Assembly (NCBI RefSeq): GCF_021369635.1 | Contig: NZ_JAJNBZ010000034.1 | Span: forward strand, 1-62,466 | Source: Paenibacillus profundus | Lineage (GTDB): Bacteria > Bacillota > Bacilli > Paenibacillales > Paenibacillaceae | Direction of reading: 5' to 3' | DNA: 62,466 nucleotides | Part shown: positions 1-7,563 of the stretch, one piece after another | How the letters are laid out: every line of letters begins with the position of its first letter | How positions within the stretch are numbered: the stretch's first letter is position 1 | Notes under the pieces: model-generated | Databases searched by the model: none | Told to the model about the DNA's origin: nothing | The model's input: the letters and a program-made list of their open reading frames with translations, nothing else | Position numbers and translations under genes: made by a program

Positions 1-104
1 TCAAATTCTAAGAAAACGCGAGCATTTAAGAGAAAAGTGATTCTTCATAGAGGGAGTAATACGTAATAATCATGATGTATTTACAGCATGTAACAACCAT
101 TACG

Positions 105-113
105 TGATATAAT
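105..113 (+). promoter_or_regulatory. Possible extended -10 promoter
   Basis: A TATAAT box at 108-113 is preceded by TG and one base, an extended -10 arrangement. No good -35 box is seen at the usual spacing. It would drive the DUF3267 gene that follows. Confidence 0.35.
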
Positions 114-199
114 TGGAATGTTTATGGATAAGGATGTGGTGATGATAATATGATGTTGTGGTTTCGAAATTTGCCTCAAATAAATATGGATTTTTCTGA

Positions 200-727
200 A
201 TGGACCCCTTTTATTCGAAAAATAACTGGTTTCGGAAAAATTATATGAAGTTTGTTTATCTATTGATGCTCGCTATTTTTCTAGCACCTAACTTATTAGG
301 GGAAGGGTTTTCTTTTATAAGCACGTTCACTCTTCTCACCCTTCTTCTAATTATTGTTGCTGTTTTTATAGTACATGAGTTCCTCCATGTTCTTGTTATA
401 CATAATAAAGGTGACATTAGCCTAACAGTAAAAGGTATATTTTTTTGGATTAATACAAATGCAATTTTATCCAAAAAGAGATTTTGGATTTTTATGAGTC
501 TACCTATTATCGTATTGTCGGTATTGCCTGGTATTATTTCTTGCTATTCATCGGGTAGTATCAAATCACTCATGTTATTTATTGGTTGGGTAAACCTGAT
601 AATCTCTTCTTCCGATATAGTTAATTCATTTCTAATCCTAATAAAGCCTAACAAAACAGTATTTTGGAGAGGTTATTATCAAGTAAAACAATATCCCTAT
701 ATTATCAGGCATACAGACAATCATTAA
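200..727 (+). CDS. DUF3267 membrane protein (putative zincin), probably frameshifted at the 5' end
   Basis: This reading frame encodes 175 residues with about four hydrophobic segments and a HEFLH motif near residue 61, the HExxH zinc-binding signature of the DUF3267 family of putative membrane metallopeptidases. The frame has no ribosome binding site before its first ATG (200). A different frame starts with ATG at 150 behind a GGTGAT-like site and encodes MMLWFRNLPQ, a start typical of this family; it runs into this frame's region and stops at 246-248. Joining the two in the A-rich tract around 216-224 would give a normal-looking N-terminus, so the gene is probably a frameshifted or mis-sequenced copy. 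The surroundings are AT-rich. Family assignment is fairly secure; function in the cell is unknown. Confidence 0.7.
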   Translation: MDPFYSKNNWFRKNYMKFVYLLMLAIFLAPNLLGEGFSFISTFTLLTLLLIIVAVFIVHEFLHVLVIHNKGDISLTVKGIFFWINTNAILSKKRFWIFMSLPIIVLSVLPGIISCYSSGSIKSLMLFIGWVNLIISSSDIVNSFLILIKPNKTVFWRGYYQVKQYPYIIRHTDNH

Positions 728-767
728 CGGAGAACAAATAGTGCTAATTTAGGTTGGAGGGAAGACA

Positions 768-1301
768 ATGTATGTAACAACGGATAGATTGATAATTCGA
801 AGTTTTGAATGCGAGGATTGGCCAGCAGTACTTGAATACACTTCGAATATAAGTAACATGAAATATATACCGGAAGGGGTTTTTAACGAAGAGACAGTTA
901 AAGAATTTATTAGAAAAAACATTGGCGACCAAGCCCGAAATTTTCCTGTTGTTTTAAAGGATAATGGAAAGCTTATTGGTCACATTGTATTTCATAAATA
1001 TTTTGGTGAGCATACATATGAAATTGGATGGGTATTCAATCCCAGTTTTCACAGTCAAGGCTACGCTTCAGAAGCGGCATTATCCATATTGAAAAATGGA
1101 TTTGAGGAAATGAATCTACACCGAATAATTGCAACTTGTCAGCCAGAAAATTTACCGTCTTATCGAATTATGGAGAAGATCGGAATGAGACGAGAAGGTT
1201 ATTTCAAGAAATGTATTCCCTATCAAAATGAATGGTGGGATGAATATTACTACGCTATACTGCGGGAAGAGTGGAACCAACGGTCTTCAACTAACGGGTA
1301 G
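768..1301 (+). CDS. GNAT-family N-acetyltransferase (RimJ/RimL type)
   Basis: The 177-residue protein starts TTDRLIIRSF and contains IGWVFNPSFHSQGYASEA (about residues 86-103), the acetyl-CoA-binding region of RimJ/RimL-like acetyltransferases, followed by the typical N-x-x-S-x-R-x-x-E-K-x-G pattern near residue 130 (ENLPSYRIMEKIGM). Members acetylate protein N-termini, amino acids or antibiotics; the substrate cannot be read from the sequence. The start is supported by GGAGG seven bases upstream. It lies alone in an AT-rich stretch between two unrelated small genes, which suggests acquired DNA. The length is normal for the family and the frame is intact. Confidence 0.9.
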   Translation: MYVTTDRLIIRSFECEDWPAVLEYTSNISNMKYIPEGVFNEETVKEFIRKNIGDQARNFPVVLKDNGKLIGHIVFHKYFGEHTYEIGWVFNPSFHSQGYASEAALSILKNGFEEMNLHRIIATCQPENLPSYRIMEKIGMRREGYFKKCIPYQNEWWDEYYYAILREEWNQRSSTNG

Positions 1302-1424
1302 AATAACTAAATAGATCAACATTGCATTAAATGGAAAACATATTCAATATCATGTTTTCAATGCCTACAACATGATATGATTACTTAGATGATAAGTCTA
1401 AACTTATTAAGTTGGAGGATATTT

Positions 1425-1769
1425 ATGAGTAATAATAAAGAAAACGTAATACTCTATATAAGATTTAAAATTAAAAGTGAAAAAAAGGAAGAATTCAAAG
1501 AACTATTATCTGCTAATATGAGAGCGATGGAACATGAACCAGCTTTTGTAAGTGCCGTTCTTTCAGATGATATTGATAATTCAAATGAGGTTACTCTTTT
1601 TGAAATCTGGAAAGGAACAAAGGAAAGTTGGCTAAAAGAAGAACTTCCTAAACCTTATAGAAAAACATATGAGAATAAACTTGTGGATTTAATCGATGAA
1701 AGAATAATTAGTTATCTTACACCAACGAATGAGTGGAGAACTAATTTAACAAACAAAAAGATAGATTAA
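1425..1769 (+). CDS. Antibiotic biosynthesis monooxygenase-fold (ABM/YgiN-like) protein
   Basis: The 114-residue product begins MSNNKENVILYIRFKIK and has the alternating beta-alpha-beta pattern of the dimeric ABM fold, with an N-x-R/A-M-E-x-E-P segment (about 35-44) and EIWKGTKESW (about 64-73), which matches the YgiN-like quinol monooxygenase pattern. The start at 1425 is preferred over an in-frame ATG at 1389 because TTGGAGGAT lies just ahead of it. Family members act as small cofactor-free oxygenases or as heme/quinol-binding proteins; the substrate is not known. The gene ends just before a hairpin terminator and shares the AT-rich composition of its neighbours. Confidence 0.75.
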   Translation: MSNNKENVILYIRFKIKSEKKEEFKELLSANMRAMEHEPAFVSAVLSDDIDNSNEVTLFEIWKGTKESWLKEELPKPYRKTYENKLVDLIDERIISYLTPTNEWRTNLTNKKID

Positions 1770-1780
1770 TTAATAATTTA

Positions 1781-1815
1781 AAGAGTGACTTGTCTAAAAA
1801 ACAGGTTGCTCTTTC
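1781..1815 (+). terminator. Rho-independent terminator
   Basis: AAGAGTGACTTGT (1781-1793) can pair along its whole length with ACAGGTTGCTCTT (1801-1813) if G-U pairs are allowed, with a short A-rich loop. A moderately T-rich tail follows. It ends the ABM-fold gene. Confidence 0.6.
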
Positions 1816-1851
1816 TCATTTTAAAGAAAGGACTGAAACAGAGTCTGTAAA

Positions 1852-2140
1852 CTATATTTTATAGTCTCCCATATCCACTCTTTCTATTGCAGCCGCTGTT
1901 TCAATTTCGGGGTTAGTCTAATACTTGTTTTACGGTGACTGACGGTTTTTGTAATTTGAAAAACCGCGCGAATTCAATACATCCAGTCTAATACTTTATT
2001 TTCTCGGCACACTTCCGTGCAATGGTCCTTATGTGCTCATTCTCCCATACAGTACTGGATGTCTTTAAATTGTCATAAACACCGACAGTATTGACAGCGC
2101 TTTCTTGGCTGGGTAATATTATAAATATACCAGAAGTGAA
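1852..2140 (-). pseudogene. Coding scraps of an unrecognised gene or genes
   Basis: The gap between 1814 and 2306 has no intact gene. Two short minus-strand frames look protein-like. Positions 1988-2140 give about 50 codons including SQESAVNTVGVYDNLKTSS and WENEHIRTIARKCAEKIKY before a stop. Positions 1852-1917 give NPEIETAAAIERVDMGDYKI before a stop. Neither has a start signal, and both are closed upstream by stops. I do not recognise the parent protein. These are best read as ends of decayed genes in this accessory stretch, with low certainty. Confidence 0.3.
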
Positions 2141-2306
2141 CTATAACTTGTCCTATAAACTGTTGCTATACTGTCGTTTTTATATGGAATATTGATTGTT
2201 GTGAGGATGGTGGCTACGATAATGATGTTTACAGTGGGGTGGAAATACATATAACCGTGGTTCTTATCTAGTTTGTTAATTATATATAGAAGGGATGGTC
2301 TTATTT

Positions 2307-3635
2307 ATGGTTAAACGCACGAACATCTTGCTGTTGACGCTTATCTTCTCATTATCGATGCTGCTCGCGGCATGCGGGTCAGGCGGCTCGAATTCAGGTC
2401 AAGGAACGGACGCGGGAGAAGCGAAGTCTGCGGGAGAACAGGCGAATTCCGGGCAGGACGCTGCAGGGAAGAAGCTGTCTGGCAATATTACGGTATGGAT
2501 TCATCCGTATGTTGCCGAGGAGAAGAAGGATGAGCTGAAGACGGTGTTTGACGGAGCGATTGGAGCGTTTAACGAGAAGCACCCTGATGTCAAAGTGAAG
2601 CTGGAAGAGATTCCGTGGAAGAACCGCGAGCAGAAAATATTGACGGCCCTTGCTGCGGGCAATGGTCCAGATGTATTCTATCAGCTTCCTGACCAGATTC
2701 CGCAATTTGCTAACAAGGACGTGCTTGAACCGTTAACACCTTATTTAGAAGACAACAATATGGACGATTTCTCTCCCGGCTCTTTGGAAGCGGGAACGTA
2801 TCAAGGGACGTTATATGGATTGCCTATTCTCCAAGAGGCACAAATGATGTTCTATAACCCTGACATCATTAAAGACATCGGTGAAGACCCGGCGAACGTG
2901 CCGAAGACGTGGGATGAATATAACGTCTGGGCGGAGAAAGCCGTCGCCAAAGGATATTATGCCCGGGATTTCAACGGGGGTGCCGCATGCTGTAACGCGA
3001 CGTTGTATCCGATTCTGTGGCAGTTCGGCGGAGATGTAATCGACGACAGTCAGAACGCAGTCATCAACAATGCTGAAGGGGTTGCTGCCTTCCAATTCAT
3101 TAAAGATATGTATAACAAAGGGTGGATTCCGAAGGACTCCATATCCAATCAAGATCAGTTCCCGGAATATTTGTCTGGAAAAATGTTATCGGTATGGGGA
3201 GCGGGCGTTACTCTGAGCGTGCTAAAGACCGAGAATAGAGACTATGTGACCGGTCCGCCGTTAAAGGGGAAGGCAGAAGCAAGCTTTGGAACCGTCGGTA
3301 TGTTCGTTGTGCCAAAAAACAGCAAAAATAAAGAAGCGGCGGCTGAATTCGTGAAGGTGCTGACCAACACGGAAACGCAAATGGCGTTCAACAAGCTGGC
3401 GAATTATATTCCGACTCGCAAGTCAGCTTCCTCCATCTACGATAATGATGAAGATATGAAGAAGTTTCTTGAGGTGGCGGCCTATGCCCGCCCGGGCGTG
3501 ATGAGTCCTGTCGCAAGAACGATTATGCCTAAGATTCAAGCGGAAATCGCTGCTATGCTCGAAGGCGGGAAGACGCCTCAGCAAGCGGCGGATGCAGCGG
3601 CCAAAGCCATTCAAGACGAACAAAGCAAAGGGTAA
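2307..3635 (+). CDS. Sugar ABC transporter substrate-binding lipoprotein (family 1)
   Basis: This 442-residue lipoprotein binds a sugar outside the membrane and delivers it to the permeases encoded next. It has a basic N-terminus, a hydrophobic stretch and a lipobox LLAAC with the lipidated cysteine at about residue 23, then a Ser/Gly-rich linker. The mature part has the family-1 extracellular binding-protein pattern, including NGPDVFYQ near 115 and the late GVMSPVARTIMP segment typical of maltose/oligosaccharide binders. The start at 2307 is chosen because AGAAGGG lies about 13 bases upstream; an ATG at 2295 abuts that site and is unlikely. It heads a binding protein-permease-permease-dehydrogenase run. 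The exact sugar is unknown. Confidence 0.93.
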   Translation: MVKRTNILLLTLIFSLSMLLAACGSGGSNSGQGTDAGEAKSAGEQANSGQDAAGKKLSGNITVWIHPYVAEEKKDELKTVFDGAIGAFNEKHPDVKVKLEEIPWKNREQKILTALAAGNGPDVFYQLPDQIPQFANKDVLEPLTPYLEDNNMDDFSPGSLEAGTYQGTLYGLPILQEAQMMFYNPDIIKDIGEDPANVPKTWDEYNVWAEKAVAKGYYARDFNGGAACCNATLYPILWQFGGDVIDDSQNAVINNAEGVAAFQFIKDMYNKGWIPKDSISNQDQFPEYLSGKMLSVWGAGVTLSVLKTENRDYVTGPPLKGKAEASFGTVGMFVVPKNSKNKEAAAEFVKVLTNTETQMAFNKLANYIPTRKSASSIYDNDEDMKKFLEVAAYARPGVMSPVARTIMPKIQAEIAAMLEGGKTPQQAADAAAKAIQDEQSKG

Positions 3636-3737
3636 CGAATGCTGAAGCGTTGATTCGTTAAGGATGCGGGGGATCATCGCAAGCAGAGTTGCGGTGGCCC
3701 CCGCTATTATTAATTAATGGGATCGTAGGTGATTACT

Positions 3738-4679
3738 TTGTCAAAAGCGAACGGTCAGGCCGAGCCGCTGATCCTTCAGCACAAACCGCCATTAGGCAGG
3801 CGATTCCGGCTGGAATTCAAGAAAAATGCGATCGTGTACGTGTTTTTGATTCCGATTTTGGCCCACTTTCTCGTATTTCAAATATTTCCGCTCGCCTTTA
3901 GCTTTGTGCTGACGTTTATGGACTGGCCGATTATTGGTTCGCCGAAATATGTAGGGCTTGCGAATTGGAGTTATTTTTTTCAAGACGAGATTGCTTGGAA
4001 AGCGATCTGGAATACCGTGTTGTTTTCCGTTTATTATATTTTGCCGACGATGGGCATGGGGCTGGGATTGGCGCTGTTGGTCAACTTCGGCGTGAAGGCT
4101 TCCGGCTTTTTTAAGAGCTTGTATTTCCTCCCTGTCGTTACGTCCTTCGTTATTATTTCCGGTATTTGGGCTTGGCTCTTCAAAGGCACGGAATACGGGA
4201 TGATCAACTATATATTGAGCTGGATTGGCATCGATACGCAATTGTTCTTTTCCGATTCCAAGCAGGCGCTGCCCGTATTGGCCGCCTTGAGCGTGTTCAA
4301 AGTAAGCGGCAGCACCATGGTTTATTATTATGCAGGCTTGAAATCAATCCCGAGCCATCTGTATGAAGCGGCCAAAATCGACGGCGCCTCGAAGTGGAGA
4401 ACGTTCTGGAGAGTGACCTTCCCCTTGCTGCTGCCGATCCATTTCTATGTGGCGATTATTACGACGATCGGTTCTTTCCAAATATTCGATTCCGCGTATT
4501 TGATAACGGGCGGCGGACCTAATTACGCTACGACCACTCTTGTGTATTACTTATACGAGGAAGGCTTTACAGGACTTCGCTTGGGTTACGCCAGCGTCCT
4601 TGCTTATATTTTGTTCTTTATTATTTTCGCCATCTCGCTCGTGCAGCGCAAATATTTGGGGAAAGATGTGCACTATTAA
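3738..4679 (+). CDS. Sugar ABC transporter permease (MalF-like)
   Basis: This is an inner-membrane permease of about 313 residues with six predicted transmembrane segments. Its cytoplasmic EAA loop, EAAKIDGASKWRTFWRV (about 208-224), docks the ATPase. It pairs with the following permease and the preceding lipoprotein. A TTG start at 3738 with AGGTGA five bases upstream fits best; a GTG at 3729 in the same frame is the alternative. No ATP-binding subunit is encoded nearby, so the importer probably borrows a shared MsmK/MsmX-type ATPase encoded elsewhere, which is common for this family in Firmicutes (inference). Confidence 0.92.
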   Translation: MSKANGQAEPLILQHKPPLGRRFRLEFKKNAIVYVFLIPILAHFLVFQIFPLAFSFVLTFMDWPIIGSPKYVGLANWSYFFQDEIAWKAIWNTVLFSVYYILPTMGMGLGLALLVNFGVKASGFFKSLYFLPVVTSFVIISGIWAWLFKGTEYGMINYILSWIGIDTQLFFSDSKQALPVLAALSVFKVSGSTMVYYYAGLKSIPSHLYEAAKIDGASKWRTFWRVTFPLLLPIHFYVAIITTIGSFQIFDSAYLITGGGPNYATTTLVYYLYEEGFTGLRLGYASVLAYILFFIIFAISLVQRKYLGKDVHY

Positions 4680-4711
4680 GCTGCACGTTACAGCAGGAGG
4701 AGGAGCTTGCT

Positions 4712-5533
4712 TTGACTGTCTCAATGAAGAAGAACGTATTTGTATACCTGATGCTCATGATCCTCGGAATCATCTTCTTTTTCCCATTTGCGATGATGAT
4801 TTTAGGTTCGCTGCAAAAGGTGGAAAGGGCTACGGCCGATCCGTTGTTCTGGATCCCGACCAATCCCACGTTGTACAACTTCAGCTACATTATGAACCAA
4901 AGCTCGTTCGTGCAGTGGATTAAGAACTCATTGGTCATCACCATCGTCCCTGTTCTGGCGCAAATCTTTTTCGGAGCAGTGCTTGGCTATATTTTTGCGA
5001 AAAAGAAATTTCCCGGTCGTGAATTCGTGTTCTGGACGATGATGGCTGTCGTCATGGTGCCCGGACAACTGCTCATTATTCCGAAATATGTCATGTTCAG
5101 CCAATTTGGCTGGATTAATACGTATGCTTCGATCATTGTGCCAGAGCTGTGGGCGATTATGGGCGTGTTTCTCGTGCGGCAATTCATGATGACCATCCCG
5201 AAGGACTTGGAGGAAGCGGCCTATATGGATGGGGCGGGCGACTTTACGATTTTCTTCCGCATTATGCTGCCGCTTGCTAAGCCGGCCATTGCGACGATCG
5301 GGACGTTTGCCTTCATTAGCTGCTGGAACGATTTGTTCACGCCGCTCATCTTCATGACATCCGAGGATATGTTTCCGATTACGGTGGGGCTGGCCTCCAT
5401 TTTGACGAAGGAAGGGAATTTCGGGGTTGAGATGGCCGGCTCTGCGATTTCATTCGTGCCCACGTTCCTCATTTTCATTTTCTTCCAACGGTACTTTACG
5501 GAAGGCATCGCTATGACGGGACTTAAATCTTAA
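4712..5533 (+). CDS. Sugar ABC transporter permease (MalG-like)
   Basis: The second permease has 273 residues with six predicted membrane segments and the EAA loop EEAAYMDGAGDFTIFFRI at about 166-183. The C-terminus, GIAMTGLKS, has the G-x-x-x-G-x-K-S/G ending common in MalG/CUT1 permeases. It starts with TTG behind a very strong AGGAGGAGGAG site (4695-4705), 32 bases after the first permease. The two permeases would form the heterodimeric channel. Its position next to an MDR dehydrogenase suggests that the imported sugar or a derivative is oxidised inside the cell. Confidence 0.93.
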   Translation: MTVSMKKNVFVYLMLMILGIIFFFPFAMMILGSLQKVERATADPLFWIPTNPTLYNFSYIMNQSSFVQWIKNSLVITIVPVLAQIFFGAVLGYIFAKKKFPGREFVFWTMMAVVMVPGQLLIIPKYVMFSQFGWINTYASIIVPELWAIMGVFLVRQFMMTIPKDLEEAAYMDGAGDFTIFFRIMLPLAKPAIATIGTFAFISCWNDLFTPLIFMTSEDMFPITVGLASILTKEGNFGVEMAGSAISFVPTFLIFIFFQRYFTEGIAMTGLKS

Positions 5534-5579
5534 CGATTCGCGAAAGCGCGCAATACCGCACAAGAAAGGGAGAATCAGC

Positions 5580-6602
5580 ATGATATCGGTTGTAGCATTG
5601 GATGGGAAAATCAAGACGATTACCCTCCCCGAGCCGAATGTGAAGCAGAACTTCGTCTTGGTTGATACGGAATACTCGGCCATCAGCCCGGGTACGGAAA
5701 TGATGATGTCGGAGAAAAAAACGGACCGCCCGATCCCGCTGGGCTACAGTGCCGCCGGCATTGTGCGGGAAGTGGGAGCGGGCGTCACTCATGTGCAGGC
5801 GGGACAGCGCGTCGCGTGCTACGGCGCTCCGTTCGTGCGGCATGCCGGCTTGTTGGCCGTGCCGAAGCATTTGCTCGCACCCATTCCCGATGGAATGGAT
5901 ATTCGGGAGGCTGCTTTTGCTGGCCTGGGCGCGATAGCGATTCACGCGCTGCGGCAGGCCAATCTCCAGTTCGGCGAACAGGCGGTTGTAGTGGGACTGG
6001 GTATTTTGGGACAGATGATGTGCCAAATTGGGAACGCTGCGTCCTATCATATGTTAGGCTATGATCTGCTGTCCGAACGCTGCGAGGTGTTGCGCCAATG
6101 TGGAGTCGACGACGTGCATTCGACGCTGGAAGGGATCGATGCGTGCATTCAAGACGCCACCGGCGGAGAAGGGGTGGATACCGTCTTTTTGTGCACAGGA
6201 CGGAATGCGGCGGGGATGATCGATCAGGCGCTCACTTGGATTCGGGATCGCGGCAAAGTGGTCATCGTCGGAGACTTGGAAATGGAATTCAACCGGGAGC
6301 TGATGTTCTCCAAGGAAGCGCAAATCTTAATCTCCCGTGCAGGCGGCCCAGGCAGATACAAGCGCGAGTATGAAGTGGACGGCATCGATTACCCGAAAGG
6401 GTACGTGCGTTGGACGGAAGGAAGGAATGTGGGCGAATACGTGCGCCTGCTCGCCGAGAAGCGAATCCAGGTCGCGCCGCTCATCTCGGCAGAGATGCCG
6501 GTGGAGGAAGCCGCGGCAGCCTATGAACGATACAAGACCTCTTCACGCGATACGATAGGTATCGTGCTGTCTTATCTGCCATCTTCTTCGGCAGCGGAAT
6601 GA
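5580..6602 (+). CDS. Medium-chain dehydrogenase/reductase (sugar-alcohol or threonine dehydrogenase-like)
   Basis: The 340-residue protein has the MDR architecture: a GroES-like N-terminal domain with AISPGTEMM (about 34-42) and LGYSAAGIVREVGAGV (about 57-72), then a Rossmann domain with VVGLGILGQMMCQ at about 137-149. The usual catalytic zinc cysteine of alcohol dehydrogenases is replaced by the SPGTE segment, and no cluster of four structural cysteines is visible. It therefore belongs to the zinc-poor bi-domain oxidoreductases rather than classical ADHs. It follows the sugar permeases by 46 bases with AAAGGGAG upstream and is probably co-transcribed. It likely oxidises the hydroxyl group of a sugar or sugar alcohol using NAD(P); the substrate is unknown. 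Confidence 0.85.
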   Translation: MISVVALDGKIKTITLPEPNVKQNFVLVDTEYSAISPGTEMMMSEKKTDRPIPLGYSAAGIVREVGAGVTHVQAGQRVACYGAPFVRHAGLLAVPKHLLAPIPDGMDIREAAFAGLGAIAIHALRQANLQFGEQAVVVGLGILGQMMCQIGNAASYHMLGYDLLSERCEVLRQCGVDDVHSTLEGIDACIQDATGGEGVDTVFLCTGRNAAGMIDQALTWIRDRGKVVIVGDLEMEFNRELMFSKEAQILISRAGGPGRYKREYEVDGIDYPKGYVRWTEGRNVGEYVRLLAEKRIQVAPLISAEMPVEEAAAAYERYKTSSRDTIGIVLSYLPSSSAAE

Positions 6603-6618
6603 AGGGAAAGATAGCTGT

Positions 6619-7236
6619 TCATGAAATGAAATCGACATTGGCGACGAACGATAATCCTGCAGGATTTTCACTTCCAAGCGGATTGAGAATATAATTGACC
6701 GCTGTAAACGACACTACCACGACATATATCGCTCCGGGAGGAAGCGGATTGCTGCTGCTGTTTTTGTACACTCTTATGCCTTGCCAATTGTAAGGCGGCG
6801 TTTCGCTTAGGCCGACAATAGGATCCATATTTCCATCCAAGAGCACTGGAGGAGTTAACGTCTGCACCAACACAGGGGTCGGTGGACTAAAATTATAAAC
6901 ATCAACCCGGGCCACATGGGCATTGTCGGAAAAGACGCATAAATTCACGTTAATTGTAAGCGGATTAGCGTTACCGATGCCGCCGCTTCTTGCGGCAAAT
7001 CCTCTGCTTTGACCATCGGATGTAGTTGAATCCCAAATGTATCGGGGATTTATAGTGGGGAAAGGCCCGTTGTCATTCGAATATTTAATTAATTGGGGCC
7101 AAAGAGTATAGCGGGGGATAACCGTGGCTTTATTGCCTGGCGCTCCGCTTACGGCCAAAGCAATGGCTGTATCCCGGTCATTCGCAACATATACGTTACT
7201 GCTACTAACTATTATAGCCTGACCTACAATAGGCAT
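6619..7236 (-). CDS. Hypothetical protein of unknown function
   Basis: I do not recognise this 205-residue protein. It has no signal peptide or transmembrane segment, is rich in Asn, Ser, Pro, Val and Ile, and is predicted to be mostly beta strand. Segments such as VYVANDRDTAIALAVSG and PPGAIYVVVVSFTAVNYIL suggest a beta-sandwich surface or virion-like protein, but that is only an impression. A good GAGGGTG ribosome site precedes its ATG. It is transcribed convergently with the dehydrogenase, with only 16 bases between the stops, and divergently from the folD riboswitch region. Confidence 0.7.
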   Translation of the reverse strand: MPIVGQAIIVSSSNVYVANDRDTAIALAVSGAPGNKATVIPRYTLWPQLIKYSNDNGPFPTINPRYIWDSTTSDGQSRGFAARSGGIGNANPLTINVNLCVFSDNAHVARVDVYNFSPPTPVLVQTLTPPVLLDGNMDPIVGLSETPPYNWQGIRVYKNSSSNPLPPGAIYVVVVSFTAVNYILNPLGSENPAGLSFVANVDFIS

Positions 7237-7385
7237 TTGATAACACCCTCTTCTAGATGAATGTGCTTCGCTGCTCCATGGTATTCACGATAGGTTAGAT
7301 GTGACGGGGCGCAGAAATTTATTTTGTAAAAACAAAAAAAGGTTTTCTTTTTTATTTCAATTTGGTAGGATAAAAGAAATTGAAT

Positions 7386-7462
7386 GCTGTATGTAACTGG
7401 CGAAAATAGTGGGAGCAACCACGAGGGAGCATACAGTCGGATGATACCGTTCGCCTGGGTAA
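7386..7462 (+). promoter_or_regulatory. ZTP (pfl) riboswitch aptamer
   Basis: The RNA has both conserved halves of the ZTP/pfl aptamer: GTAACTGGCG (7392-7401) followed by a GTGGG...CCAC hairpin (7409-7422) and GAGGGAGC (7423-7430), and the distal CGCCTGGGTA (7452-7461) that forms the pseudoknot side. It senses ZMP/ZTP, which builds up when 10-formyl-tetrahydrofolate is short. It lies about 100 bases before folD, a gene very often controlled by this class, and is followed directly by an intrinsic terminator, so ligand binding should switch folD-fchA on. Confidence 0.93.
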
Positions 7463-7512
7463 AAGTGTTTGTTGAAGACTCGCTTGTTGAGCTTTGGCAA
7501 ATGCTTTTTTTT
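7463..7512 (+). terminator. Riboswitch-controlled intrinsic terminator before folD
   Basis: AAGTGTTTGTTGAAG (7463-7477) pairs over 15 positions, allowing G-U, with CTTTGGCAAATGCTT (7492-7506). An inner CTC/GAG extends the stem, and eight T residues follow overall. It sits right after the pseudoknot strand of the ZTP aptamer, so aptamer folding can compete with terminator formation. Confidence 0.85.
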
Positions 7513-7563
7513 GTTTTTCACATTTCACATTATTGCAATCGCTATGCCACAGGAGGTTATACG

